DNA of 64,000 nt from Roseateles sp. XES5 (lineage in GTDB: Bacteria; Pseudomonadota; Alphaproteobacteria; Rhizobiales; Rhizobiaceae), in the NCBI RefSeq assembly GCF_020535545.1, contig NZ_CP084752.1, forward strand, positions 1,099,501 through 1,163,500, read 5' to 3'. The notes below the pieces were generated by a model, which was not told the origin of the DNA, did not search any database, and saw nothing but the letters and a program-made list of their open reading frames with translations. Below, piece by piece: positions 29,895 through 41,868 of the stretch; position 1 is the stretch's first letter, and every line of letters begins with the position of its first letter. The translations under genes were made by a program, and so were the position numbers.

Positions 29895-30854
29895 TTACTG
29901 GCGGAAGAGCTGGAGGATGTTCTCCGCGCTCGAATTGGCGATCGACAGCGACTGGATGCCGAGCTGCTGCTGGGTCTGCAGCGCCTTGAGCCGGGTCGAT
30001 TCCTCGTTCATGTCGGCATCGACGAGACGGCCGATGCCCTTGTCGATCACGTCGCCGAGGCTGGCGACGAAGCTTTCCTGCATCTCGATACGCTTGGTGA
30101 TGGCGCCAAGCGTGGAGGCCGAGTTCGTCAGGTTCTTGATGATGTGGTCGGTCACGCTGATCATGCCGTCCAGCTCGTCATAGGTCGTCGCGAGCCCGAT
30201 CTCGATCGGGGAACCGGCGTCGGGCGTTCCCATGTTGATCAGGTAGTAGGATCCGGTGAGGGCCGGGTTGTCGGTGACCGTGGTGACGTCCACCGCCTTG
30301 GTGAGATAGCCTTGGGACGGGGTCTGCACGTCGATCAGCACGGAGTTCGCCGTATCGAAATCGAGCGTGGTGACCTGAACGTTGCCGGTGGCGGCGCGGA
30401 CGAAGGACGCGACGACCGACTTGATGCCGAGCGGCGTGCTGCCGGCATTGTAAAGCCAGTTCTCGCCGGAGAACGAAGCGGACTGGGCGGCCGAAACGAG
30501 CTGGTTCTTCAGCTCCTTCAGTTCGTCGTTGATCTTGTTCTTGTCGACGCCCGGCTCGCGGGCGGCCACGAGCTTCGCCTTGATCTCGCTCATCACCTCG
30601 ATGGTGTTCTCGAGCGCGGTATAGGCGGTGTCGACCTTGGCGGCGCCGAGGCCGAGGGCGTCCGCCACCGTCGAGATCGCCCGGTTGTCGGAGCGCATGG
30701 TGGTCGCGATCGACCAGTAGGCGGCGTTGTCGGAGGCGGTCTCGACGCGCAGGCCGGAGGAAACGCGGGCCTGGGTGGTCTCCAGGCTGTTGTCGATGGA
30801 ACGGAGGGTCTGCAGCGCCGCCATGGCGGCGGAGTTGGTCAAGATGCTGGTCAT
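29895..30854 (-). CDS. fla: Flagellin (third copy)
   Basis: 319 residues from ATG 30854 (MTSILTNSAAMAALQ); a GTG at 30860 would add two. N-terminal flagellin D0/D1 (ALQTLRSIDNSLETTQARVSS) and C-terminal TRLKALQTQQQLGIQSLSIA with the final LQLFRQ. The central region is short, as in rhizobial flagellins of rigid complex filaments. It is separated from the other two flagellin genes by the 31630-39280 block. A shared promoter/leader block lies just upstream. Confidence 0.95.
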   Translation of the reverse strand: MTSILTNSAAMAALQTLRSIDNSLETTQARVSSGLRVETASDNAAYWSIATTMRSDNRAISTVADALGLGAAKVDTAYTALENTIEVMSEIKAKLVAAREPGVDKNKINDELKELKNQLVSAAQSASFSGENWLYNAGSTPLGIKSVVASFVRAATGNVQVTTLDFDTANSVLIDVQTPSQGYLTKAVDVTTVTDNPALTGSYYLINMGTPDAGSPIEIGLATTYDELDGMISVTDHIIKNLTNSASTLGAITKRIEMQESFVASLGDVIDKGIGRLVDADMNEESTRLKALQTQQQLGIQSLSIANSSAENILQLFRQ

Positions 30855-30881
30855 TGGCACTAGCCCTGAAAGAAGATTGTC

Positions 30882-30933
30882 GGGGACATGCCGGAGTGAG
30901 GCGGGGACCGGTAACGACAGGGGGCTTCATGCA
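30882..30933 (-). promoter_or_regulatory. Shared flagellin promoter/leader block, copy 3
   Basis: On the plus strand the order is GGGGACATGCCGG (30882-30894), ACCGGTAACG (30907-30916) and CTTCATGC (30925-30932). The ACCGG box is 53 bp from the flagellin ATG. The same three boxes precede the other two flagellin genes. The complement of the first box has an ATG (at 30889) opening a 9-codon upstream frame that stops before the flagellin start. Confidence 0.65.
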
Positions 30934-31278
30934 TCCGGCGCCGCTCGTTTGCCCTGGGCGCCGATCCATCGTTCTTAATGACTGGTTAACGGGAAATGGT
31001 TAACAAATGGTTAATGCCGTTAAGACTTCAGAAAGGTACATGAAAAAAGCGTAAGTTTTTCACGGCCAGATCTGGCCATGCCGCGGCAACCCGGATTCGG
31101 GGCCTGCGCCACCGAAACCCCTGTGAATTGCGCCTTTCCGGGAAATGCAGGGCATATCGCAAAACGCAGGCCGGGAGGCGGAAAGGCTTGTCACAACAGG
31201 GCAAATCGCGCAAAACGGCGCTGCTCGCCGGTTTGCAACCTTGGCGGGGCCGTTAACCCAAAATTAAAGACTGACGGT

Positions 31279-31452
31279 TTAGAACTGCCGTAGGTCGAAA
31301 AGGGAGTAGTGGGACGTCTGTCCGCCTTCCTGTACAGCATAGCCGATGCAAGGCGTTTGCGACCAAATGGCGTAGGGATCGAAGCCGCTCGGCTTCGACG
31401 CATGATGCCCTTCCAATGCGCTGGCTCGTTCGAGCCATGTTTCAATTGACAT
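31279..31452 (-). CDS. Possible small protein of unknown function
   Basis: 57 codons from ATG 31452 (MSIETWLERASALEG) to TAA at 31279. The product is soluble, with a protein-like composition (FDPYAIWSQTPCIGY, then a Gln/Ser/His segment) unlike the Arg/Ala/Pro-rich shadow frames of this window. No strong ribosome site is visible. Neither family nor function is recognised. It lies divergent to the repeat-protein gene. It could still be chance. Confidence 0.4.
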   Translation of the reverse strand: MSIETWLERASALEGHHASKPSGFDPYAIWSQTPCIGYAVQEGGQTSHYSLFDLRQF

Positions 31453-31629
31453 TGTTTTCGTCCGACCGGACGTCCGAACGTCAAGCGCCCAAAGTCGGCG
31501 CCCGACCGAGCGGTACCACGGCTGGCGCATGGCGCGCTTGAAGACCCGAGGAGAAGACCAACCTCTTCCCGCACGGTCGGTGGCACGAAAACGACGTTGA
31601 CCAGATCAGCTAGAACCAAGGGCGCGTCC

Positions 31630-34600
31630 ATGACTTCTATCATTTCCAATCTGACCGTCAGCCAGATCAGAGGCCTTTCCACGGCGGCGATCCAGTCGCT
31701 CGGCACTGCAGATGTCGCGGCCTTCACCGCTGACAAGATTGCAGCCCTCAGCTCCTCGCAGCTCAACGCCTTCACGACCTCGAGCTTCGTCGCCTTCAAC
31801 TCGAGCCAGATCGGCGCCATCGCCGCGACGGCTCTGCGCGGCTTGAATGCGAGCCAGATCGCAGCACTCGATTCGGGCCATCTCATCGGCCTCACCGCCA
31901 CGCAGGCCGGTTCGCTGACCAGCGCGCAGGTCGCCACGTTCACGACGAGCGAAGTTGCAGCCCTCGATTCCAAGCAGATCGCAGCCCTCGGCTACGACGT
32001 CTTCACGACGTTCGATTCGGCTGAAATCGCGCTCTTCACCACGGCTGAAATCGCCGCCATCAACGACAAGGCGATCGCAGCCCTCGCGACGGCCACCCTC
32101 AGCAGCCTGGCGACGGACAAGCTCGCAGCCCTCACCACCAAGCAGGTCGCCGCGCTCACCACCACGCAGCTCGGCGCGCTGACGACGGCGCAGGTCAACT
32201 CGCTCAGCACGGACAAGGTCAAGGCCCTCAGCGCCAAGCAGGTTTCGGCCCTCGGCACCGCACAGGTCGCCGCCCTCGGCACGGCCCAGGTCGCTGCCCT
32301 GACGAGCACGCAGGTCGCCGCTCTGACGACCACGCAGGCCAACGTTCTTTCGACCGCCCAGGTCGAAGCGCTGACCTCCACGCAGATCGCCGCCCTCGGC
32401 GCTGCCGTCCTGAAGACGATCAACTCCGCGGAGCTTGCGCTCTTCACCTCGGCTGAAATCTCCGCCATCAGCGACAAGGCTCTTGCCGGTCTCGACACGG
32501 CGGCTCTCGCCAGCCTGGCGACCGACAAGCTCGCCGCCCTCGGCACAAAGCAGATCGCCGCTCTTTCCAGCACACAGATCGGCGCCCTGACGACGGCTCA
32601 GGTCAACTCGCTGGCGACGGACAAGATCAAGGCCCTCAGCGCCAAGCAGGTTTCCGCGCTCGGCACCGCACAGGTTGCCGCTCTCGGCACCGCACAGGTC
32701 GCCGCGCTGACCAGCGCGCAGGCTGCCGCGCTGACGACGGCCCAAGCCGCCGCCCTTTCGACCGCGCAGGTCGAAGCCCTGACGTCCTCGCAGATCGCAT
32801 CCCTCGGCGCAGCCGTCATCAAGACGATCAACTCCGCGGAACTGGCGCTCTTCACCACGGCTGAAATCGCTGCCATCAGCGACAAGGCCCTTGCCGGCCT
32901 CGACACTGCCGCGCTCGCCGGCCTGGCGACCGACAAGCTCGCTGCTCTCGGCACCAAGCAGATCGCGGCCCTGTCGAGCGCACAGCTCGGCGCGCTGACG
33001 ACGGCCCAGGTCAACTCGCTCGCCACCGACAAGGTCAAGGCCCTCAGCGCCAAGCAGGTTTCCGCGCTCGGCACCGCACAGGTCGCCGCTCTCGGCACGA
33101 CGCAGGTCGCCGCCCTGACCAGCGCCCAGGCTGCCGCGCTCACGACGGCTCAGGCCGCCGCCCTTTCGACCGCGCAGGTCGAAGCCCTGACGTCCTCGCA
33201 GATCGCGGCACTCGGCGCCGCTGTCATGAAGACGATCAACTCGGCGGAGCTGGCACTCTTCACCACGGCTGAAATCTCCGCCATCAACGACAAGGCCCTT
33301 GCCGGCCTCGATACGGCGGTTCTTGCCAGCCTGACGACCGACAAGCTCGCTGCCCTCGGCACCAAGCAGATCGCAGCCCTGTCGAGCGCACAGCTCGGCG
33401 CCCTGACGACGGCTCAGGTCAACTCGCTGGCGACGGACAAGATCAAGGCGCTCAGCGCCAAGCAGGTCTCCGCGCTCGGCACCGCACAGGTTGCCGCTCT
33501 CGGCACCGCACAGGTCGCTGCGCTGACCAGCGCGCAGGCCGCCGCACTCACCACCAGCCAGGCCGCCGCACTCTCGACCGCTCAGGTCGAAGCGCTGACG
33601 TCCTCGCAGATCGCCGCGCTCGGCGCCGCTGTCATGAAGACGATCAATTCCGCGGAACTGGCGCTCTTCACCACGGCTGAAATCTCAGCGATCAACGACA
33701 AGGCCCTCGCCGGTCTCGACACGGCGGCTCTCGCCAGCCTGGCGACCGACAAGCTCGCCGCCCTCGGCACCAAGCAGATCGCAGCCCTGTCGAGCGCACA
33801 GCTCGGCGCCCTGACGACGGCCCAGGTCAATTCGCTGGCGACGGACAAGATCAAGGCCCTCAGCGCCAAGCAGGTTTCGGCTCTCGGCACTGCCCAGGTC
33901 GCCGCCCTCGGCACGGCCCAGGTCGCTGCCCTTACCAGCGCCCAGGCCGCAGCTCTGACGACGGCGCAGGCCACCGCGCTCTCCACGGCTCAGGTTGAAG
34001 CCCTCACCTCCTCGCAGATCGCAGCCCTCGGTGCGGCCGTCATCAAGACGATCAACTCCGCGGAACTGGCGCTCTTCACCACGGCTGAAATCGCTGCCAT
34101 CAACGACAAGGCAGTCGCCGGCCTCGATACGGCGGCCCTCGCCAGCCTGACGACCGACAAGCTTGCCGCGCTCGGCACCAAGCAGCTCGCTGCACTCTCC
34201 AGTGCACAGCTCGGCGCCCTGACGACGGCCCAGGTCAACTCGCTCGCCACCGACAAGGTCAAGGCGCTCAGCGCCAAGCAGGTTTCGGCTCTCGGCACCG
34301 CACAGGTTGCTGCCCTCGGCACGGCTCAGGTCGCTGCCCTGACCAGCGCCCAGGCCGCCGCGCTCACGACCAGCCAGGCTGCCGCTCTCTCGACGGCCCA
34401 GGTCGAAGCCCTGACCTCCTCGCAGATCGCAGCCCTCGGTGCGGCCGTCATCAAGACGATCAACTCCGCGGAACTCGCGCTCTTCACCACCGGTGAGCTC
34501 GCCGCCATCAGCGACAAGGCCCTTGCCGGCCTCGACACCGCAGCGCTTGCCAGCCTGACGACGGACAAGCTCGCTGCACTGACGACCAAGCAGATCGGCG

Positions 34601-35877
34601 CGCTCTCCAGTGCACAGCTCGGCGCCCTGTCGACCGCACAGGTCAACTCGCTCAGCACGGACAAGCTGAAGGCGCTCAGCGCCAAGCAGGTCTCGGCGCT
34701 CGGCACGGCTCAGATCGCTGCCCTCGGCACGACCCAGGTCGCGTCCCTGACCAGCGCCCAGGCCGCCGCGCTCACGACCAACCAGGCTGCCGCTCTCTCG
34801 ACGGCCCAGGTCGAAGCCCTGACCTCCTCGCAGATCGCGGCACTCGGCGCGGCTGTGGTCAAGACCTTCAACTCCGCAGAACTGGCTCTCTTCACCACGG
34901 CTGAACTCTCCGCCATCAGTGACAAGGCCGTCTCCGGTATCGACACGGCTGCCCTTGCAGGCCTCGCCACGGACAAGCTCGCTGCCCTGACCACCAAGCA
35001 GCTCGGCGCGCTCTCCAGCACGCAGCTCGGCGCGCTGACCACCGCTCAGGTCAACTCGCTCAGCACGGACAAGGTCAAGGCCCTCAGCGCCAAGCAGGTC
35101 TCTGCCCTCGGCACCGCACAGGTCGCAGCCCTCGGCACCACCCAGGTTGCAGCCCTGACCAGCAGCCAGGCCGCGGCACTGACGACGGCTCAGGCCGCCG
35201 CTCTCTCGACGGCTCAGGTCGAAGCCCTGACCTCCTCGCAGATCGCGGCGCTCGGTGCGGCCGTCATCAAGACCTTCAACTCGGCTGAACTCGGCCTCTT
35301 CACCACCGCAGAAATTGCCGCCATCAGCGACAAGGCTCTTGCGGGTGTGGATACCGCCGCTCTCGCCGGCCTTGCCACGGACAAGCTCGCCGCCCTGAGC
35401 ACCAAGCAGATCGGCGCGCTCTCCAGTGCACAGCTCGGCGCCCTGTCGACCGCACAGGTCAACTCGCTCAGCACGGACAAGATCAAGGCCCTGAACGCCA
35501 AGCAGCTCTCCGCTCTCGGCACGGCCCAGATCGCAGCGCTCGGCACCAGCCAGGTGGCTGCCCTCGATGCCAAGAACATCACCGGGCTCACCACCGCGCA
35601 GATTACGGCCCTGAACTCGGCCCAGATCGAGGCCCTGAACTCCGCACAGATCGCGGCCCTCTCGGCCGAGGCCATCAAGTCGATGAGCACCGACGAGATC
35701 AAGACCTTCACGACCGCCGAACTCGCTGCCATCAGCGTCAAGGCGATCGCGGGCCTGGGCACCGACGATATCGCGGCGCTCAGCACCACGCAGGTCCGCG
35801 CTCTCAACGCCGAGCAGATCGCCGCGATGAACTCCTCGCAGGTCGAGGCCATCATCAAGGCCTACACCACGGTCTAA
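31630..35877 (+). CDS. Giant octapeptide-repeat protein
   Basis: 1,415 residues from ATG 31630 (MTSIISN), with AGGG eight bases upstream. After 7 residues the whole chain reads as 176 back-to-back octads to the last residue. Consensus: hydrophobic-[TSGN]-[TS]-x-[QEDK]-[VIL]-x-[AS], for example LTTAQVAA. Seventeen octads make a 136-residue higher-order unit (408 bp), repeated nine full times from codon 126. I see no Pro, Cys or Trp, no signal peptide, no membrane helix and no RTX nonapeptides. S/T-x-x-Q/E resembles helix N-caps, so a stack of short helices is possible; a beta-solenoid is the alternative. I do not recognise a characterised family. Downstream lie a protein O-glycosyltransferase and UDP-galactopyranose mutase; Ser/Thr density makes it a possible glycosylation target. 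Own terminator. Confidence 0.88.
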   Translation: MTSIISNLTVSQIRGLSTAAIQSLGTADVAAFTADKIAALSSSQLNAFTTSSFVAFNSSQIGAIAATALRGLNASQIAALDSGHLIGLTATQAGSLTSAQVATFTTSEVAALDSKQIAALGYDVFTTFDSAEIALFTTAEIAAINDKAIAALATATLSSLATDKLAALTTKQVAALTTTQLGALTTAQVNSLSTDKVKALSAKQVSALGTAQVAALGTAQVAALTSTQVAALTTTQANVLSTAQVEALTSTQIAALGAAVLKTINSAELALFTSAEISAISDKALAGLDTAALASLATDKLAALGTKQIAALSSTQIGALTTAQVNSLATDKIKALSAKQVSALGTAQVAALGTAQVAALTSAQAAALTTAQAAALSTAQVEALTSSQIASLGAAVIKTINSAELALFTTAEIAAISDKALAGLDTAALAGLATDKLAALGTKQIAALSSAQLGALTTAQVNSLATDKVKALSAKQVSALGTAQVAALGTTQVAALTSAQAAALTTAQAAALSTAQVEALTSSQIAALGAAVMKTINSAELALFTTAEISAINDKALAGLDTAVLASLTTDKLAALGTKQIAALSSAQLGALTTAQVNSLATDKIKALSAKQVSALGTAQVAALGTAQVAALTSAQAAALTTSQAAALSTAQVEALTSSQIAALGAAVMKTINSAELALFTTAEISAINDKALAGLDTAALASLATDKLAALGTKQIAALSSAQLGALTTAQVNSLATDKIKALSAKQVSALGTAQVAALGTAQVAALTSAQAAALTTAQATALSTAQVEALTSSQIAALGAAVIKTINSAELALFTTAEIAAINDKAVAGLDTAALASLTTDKLAALGTKQLAALSSAQLGALTTAQVNSLATDKVKALSAKQVSALGTAQVAALGTAQVAALTSAQAAALTTSQAAALSTAQVEALTSSQIAALGAAVIKTINSAELALFTTGELAAISDKALAGLDTAALASLTTDKLAALTTKQIGALSSAQLGALSTAQVNSLSTDKLKALSAKQVSALGTAQIAALGTTQVASLTSAQAAALTTNQAAALSTAQVEALTSSQIAALGAAVVKTFNSAELALFTTAELSAISDKAVSGIDTAALAGLATDKLAALTTKQLGALSSTQLGALTTAQVNSLSTDKVKALSAKQVSALGTAQVAALGTTQVAALTSSQAAALTTAQAAALSTAQVEALTSSQIAALGAAVIKTFNSAELGLFTTAEIAAISDKALAGVDTAALAGLATDKLAALSTKQIGALSSAQLGALSTAQVNSLSTDKIKALNAKQLSALGTAQIAALGTSQVAALDAKNITGLTTAQITALNSAQIEALNSAQIAALSAEAIKSMSTDEIKTFTTAELAAISVKAIAGLGTDDIAALSTTQVRALNAEQIAAMNSSQVEAIIKAYTTV
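32005..35676 (+). repeat. Nine tandem 408-bp coding repeats
   Basis: The codon at a fixed place in the unit (Lys or Thr before a T/S-[IFM] pair) falls at 32005, 32413, 32821, 33229, 33637, 34045, 34453, 34861 and 35269, and again at 35677 in a partial tenth unit: spacing exactly 408 bp throughout, no insertion or deletion. Middle units are nearly identical in protein but differ at many third codon positions. The first and last units are more diverged. Confidence 0.95.
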
Positions 35878-35905
35878 GCCGAGCGCTTCAGACACCGAAC
35901 ATCCG

Positions 35906-35941
35906 GCGGCGCGGCCTTTCAGGTCGCGCCGCTGTCTTTTT
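35906..35941 (+). terminator. Rho-independent terminator after the repeat-protein gene
   Basis: GCGGCGCGGCC (35906-35916) pairs with GGTCGCGCCGC (35922-35932), one G-U pair, 5-base loop, followed by TGTCTTTTT. It lies 29 bp after the repeat-protein stop, so that gene is probably transcribed mostly alone. Confidence 0.85.
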
Positions 35942-36062
35942 ATCGGCTCCCCTCCCCCGAAAGGGACCAGCCCGACGCAAGTCAACTCCGGTAGCAAGGC
36001 AGACGAGCTCATTGCGAGTCCGTTCAACAGCCCGGCCAGCAGGCCCCTTGCCGCAGGATGTC

Positions 36063-39280
<3,218 letters not shown>

Positions 39281-39289
39281 AACGAAGAA

Positions 39290-39309
39290 GGCCCCGGTGA
39301 ACCGGGGCC
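39290..39309. terminator. Bidirectional terminator between glf and flagellin 2
   Basis: GGCCCCGGT and ACCGGGGCC pair around a tight loop (8-bp stem with TGAA). On the minus strand the stem is followed by TTCTTCGTTT, so it suits the flagellin transcript best; it is also just past the glf stop. Confidence 0.75.
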
Positions 39310-39346
39310 TCCTGAAATCTTGAAGGATCTGGCTTCCGCCTTCCGA

Positions 39347-40363
39347 TTAACGGAAGAGCTGGAGGATGCCTTCCGACGAGGAGTTGGCGATCGACAGCGA
39401 CTGGATGCCGAGCTGCTGCTGCGTCTGAAGGGCCTTCAGGCGGGTGGACTCTTCGTTCATGTCGGCGTCGACGAGGCGGCCGATACCCGAGTCGATGGAG
39501 TCGGAGAGCTTGTTGACGAAGTCTTCCTGCAGGTTGATGCGGGTCGAGATCGAGCCGAGCTTGGCGCCGGCGCTGGTCATGGCCTGGAGACCGGCGTCAA
39601 CCAGCTTCAGGGCTTCGGACATGCCGGCATTCGACAGGCCGCTGATGTCGAGGTTGTAGATCGACATGGCGCCGACCGTGGTGGCAGCAGCCGTCACGCC
39701 GTCGGCAGCGTCGTCGTTGAAGTCGACCGTGGACCAGTTGGCAGCGGTCGTGCCGAGGATACCGGACGTTGCCGTCGTGTAGTCGATCGCACCGTTGGTG
39801 TCGCCACCGAACAGCAGGGACGGGCCGTCGGCGCCGAAGCCGCCGTCGAGCGAGTAGCTGGTGGTCTTGACGGAGACGTTGTTGGCGCTGTCGCGGACAA
39901 AGCCCGAAACGACCGTCACGCCGATGGTGGTCGTGCCGTCGCTGGTGCTGACGCCGCCGGCAACCCAGTTTTCGCCGGAGAAGGAAGCGGATTCGGCGAT
40001 GGACTTCAGCTGTTCCTGGAGCTGGTCGATTTCTTCCTGGACCTTGGCCTTGTCAACGCCTTCTTCCGTGGCGGTCACGACCTTGGCCTTGATTTCCTTG
40101 ACGACGTCGATGGCGCTTTCCATGGCGGCGTAGGCGGTGTCGACCTTGGAGGCGCCGAGGCCGAGGGCGTCCTGTACGGCGGAAAGGGCGAGATTGTCAG
40201 AGCGCATCGTGGTCGCGATGGACCAGTAGGCGGCGTTGTCGGCGGCTACGCCAACGCGCATGCCCGAGGAAACGCGGCCCTGCGTGGTTTCCATGTCGTT
40301 GCCGATGGTGCGCAGGGTCTGGAGGGCGGACATCGCCGCAACGTTGGTCAGAATGCTCGTCAT
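39347..40363 (-). CDS. fla: Flagellin (second copy)
   Basis: 338 residues from ATG 40363 (MTSILTNVAAMSALQ). N-terminal and C-terminal flagellin helices are nearly the same as in the other copies (TRLKALQTQQQLGIQSLSIA near the end, final ILQLFR). The longest variable centre of the three, Ser/Thr/Gly/Asp-rich. The frame is open upstream to 40489, including the in-frame ATG 40405 of the shared leader block. Confidence 0.95.
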   Translation of the reverse strand: MTSILTNVAAMSALQTLRTIGNDMETTQGRVSSGMRVGVAADNAAYWSIATTMRSDNLALSAVQDALGLGASKVDTAYAAMESAIDVVKEIKAKVVTATEEGVDKAKVQEEIDQLQEQLKSIAESASFSGENWVAGGVSTSDGTTTIGVTVVSGFVRDSANNVSVKTTSYSLDGGFGADGPSLLFGGDTNGAIDYTTATSGILGTTAANWSTVDFNDDAADGVTAAATTVGAMSIYNLDISGLSNAGMSEALKLVDAGLQAMTSAGAKLGSISTRINLQEDFVNKLSDSIDSGIGRLVDADMNEESTRLKALQTQQQLGIQSLSIANSSSEGILQLFR

Positions 40364-40398
40364 GTTTTGGGTGCCCCTTGAATGGCTGACTAAAGAAA

Positions 40399-40442
40399 GG
40401 GACATTCCGGGCAATACCGGTGAACGGCGAGCAGCATCATGC
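40399..40442 (-). promoter_or_regulatory. Shared flagellin promoter/leader block, copy 2
   Basis: Plus-strand order: GGGACATTCCGG (40399-40410), ACCGGTGAACGG (40416-40427), GCATCATGC (40434-40442). The ACCGG box is 53 bp from the flagellin ATG. The leader ATG at 40405 is in frame with the flagellin here. Confidence 0.65.
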
Positions 40443-40555
40443 TTGCCAACGGGCTGAATTCTTGTTGGCCCGCCGTTTCGATGGCCCAAGCTAACGGGAA
40501 CATGGTTAACAGATCGCTAAGCGGGAAAAATTTGTTGGACAGGGGTGAAAACGGC

Positions 40556-40588
40556 AAAGCCGCACCCGTTTCCGGATGCGGCTTTTGA
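40556..40588 (+). terminator. Orphan rho-independent terminator
   Basis: AAAGCCGCACCC (40556-40567) pairs with GGATGCGGCTTT (40574-40585) with one mismatch, followed by TTTT overlapping the stem end. No plus-strand gene lies upstream within the gap; the nearest gene there is on the minus strand. Confidence 0.6.
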
Positions 40589-40860
40589 ACCGTTTGGGGG
40601 TGCTCGGGTCAGCCTCCTTCGCACCATCCCCTTCGACCTTCAGGCGGGTGAAACGCCGCGGTCAGCCCCCGCTCGTTTCGGCCTGGAAGTCTCGGCATCC
40701 CAGGCATTTGCGCCGGGTGCGAGATCAATTTCGCAAGACCTGCTTACCGATTTCCTAATTTCGTCCGCCGCGTAAAAAGGGCTTCGTTTTATGGTAAATG
40801 GCCCGCCAATAAGCATGGTTAATCCATCGTTTCACGGGCAAAAACAAAGCTCAAAAGAAA

Positions 40861-40885
40861 GAGGCCGCGCACGGGGCGCGGCCTC
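40861..40885 (-). terminator. Rho-independent terminator after flagellin 1
   Basis: GAGGCCGCGC and GCGCGGCCTC form a perfect 10-bp stem with a 5-base loop. On the minus strand it is followed by TTTCTTTT, 26 bp after the flagellin stop. Confidence 0.85.
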
Positions 40886-40911
40886 AATCTTTTCTCGACG
40901 ATCCGTAAGGA

Positions 40912-41838
40912 TTAACGGAAGAGCGAGAGGATGTTCTGCGAGTTGGAGTTCGCGATCGACAGCGACTGGATCGCCAGCTGCTGCTGGGTCTGCAGGGCCT
41001 TGAGGCGCGTGGACTCTTCGTTCATGTCGGCGTCGACGAGGCGGCCAACGCCCTTTTCGATGGCGTCGGAGAGCTTCGACATGAAGTCTTCCTGCAGGCC
41101 GATGCGCATGGAGACCGAGCCGAACTTGGAGCCGAGGCTGGCCATCAGCTTCAGCGATTCGTCGACGTCGGAGATCATGCCGTCGAGCTGCGTGTCGGTC
41201 GTGCCCGAGTTGATCGAGAGGCTGACAACGATGTTGCCATCGGTGCGGGTGTTGCCCAGGATGCCTTCGGTCAGCGTCAGGGTGCCGGCAGACGAGTCGA
41301 AGCCGAGCAGCTTGTTGTCGTTGTCGATCGTGAGGGCTTCGGTCTTGACCGAAACCGACGTGGTCGGCGAACCGCCGGACGTGTCGGCCGAGCGGACGAA
41401 GCCGGTGACGACAGTGACGGAGCCGTCGGAAGCAGCGACCCAGTTCTGGCCGTTGAAGGAAGCGGATTCGGCAATCGACTTCAGCTGGCCCTGGAGCTGG
41501 GTGATTTCTTCCTGGACCTTGGCCTTGTCGACGCCCTGTTCCTTGGCGGAAACCAGCTTCTTCTTGATTTCGTTGACGACATCGATCGATGCGTCGACTG
41601 CGCCGTAGGCAACGTCGACCTTGGCGGCGCCGATGCCGAGTGCGTCGTTAACAGCCGACAGGGCCTTGTTGTCCGAGCGCATGGTGGTGGCGATCGACCA
41701 GTAAGCAGCGTTGTCGGAAGCCGCAGCGACGCGCATACCCGACGAAATGCGGTTCTGCGTCGAGTCCATGTCGTTGTTGATGGTGCGCAGCGTCTGGAGA
41801 GCTGCGGTTGCAGCCGTGTTGGTGAGAATGCTCGACAT
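40912..41838 (-). CDS. fla: Flagellin (first copy, next to fliP)
   Basis: 308 residues (MSSILTNTAATAALQ). The shortest of the three. N-terminal DSTQNRISSGMRVAAASDN and C-terminal TRLKALQTQQQLAIQSLSIA, final NILSLFR. By position next to fliP it corresponds to flaA of S. meliloti, the main flagellin there; that is synteny only. It has its own terminator and leader block. Confidence 0.95.
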   Translation of the reverse strand: MSSILTNTAATAALQTLRTINNDMDSTQNRISSGMRVAAASDNAAYWSIATTMRSDNKALSAVNDALGIGAAKVDVAYGAVDASIDVVNEIKKKLVSAKEQGVDKAKVQEEITQLQGQLKSIAESASFNGQNWVAASDGSVTVVTGFVRSADTSGGSPTTSVSVKTEALTIDNDNKLLGFDSSAGTLTLTEGILGNTRTDGNIVVSLSINSGTTDTQLDGMISDVDESLKLMASLGSKFGSVSMRIGLQEDFMSKLSDAIEKGVGRLVDADMNEESTRLKALQTQQQLAIQSLSIANSNSQNILSLFR

Positions 41839-41868
41839 TCAAGTTGTCCCTTTGAACGAAATACTGGT

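Larger units (their letters stand above)
30855..31629. other. Long divergent gap between flagellin 3 and the repeat-protein gene
   Basis: 775 bp, longest gap in the window. The left part is the flagellin promoter/leader; 30980-31060 is AT-rich with several TTAA steps. The right part must hold the promoter of the plus-strand repeat gene, but I cannot single out its hexamers. A possible 57-codon minus-strand gene lies at 31279-31452. Confidence 0.5.
40364..40911. other. Gap between flagellin copies 1 and 2
   Basis: 548 bp with the promoter/leader of flagellin 2, a lone plus-strand terminator (40556-40588), an AT-rich stretch at about 40744-40858, and the terminator of flagellin 1. The frames in it do not look like proteins. 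A small RNA ending at the lone terminator is possible. Confidence 0.45.

Noticed and set aside
31191..31973. 260-codon minus-strand frame at the start of the repeat gene
   Set aside because: Most of it mirrors the octad repeats; only the short unrelated frame at 31279-31452 looks protein-like.
32005..35877. CRISPR-like array
   Set aside because: The repeats are 408 bp, directly adjacent, fully coding and without spacers; no cas genes.
33685..36027. 780-codon minus-strand frame opposite the octad-repeat gene
   Set aside because: It is repetitive only because the sense strand is; Arg/Gly/Glu/Leu mirror of the octads, and it runs past the terminator into the next gene's leader.
40545..40775. 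76-codon frame in the gap between flagellins
   Set aside because: It reads through the strong hairpin at 40556-40588 and lacks a ribosome site; not protein-like.
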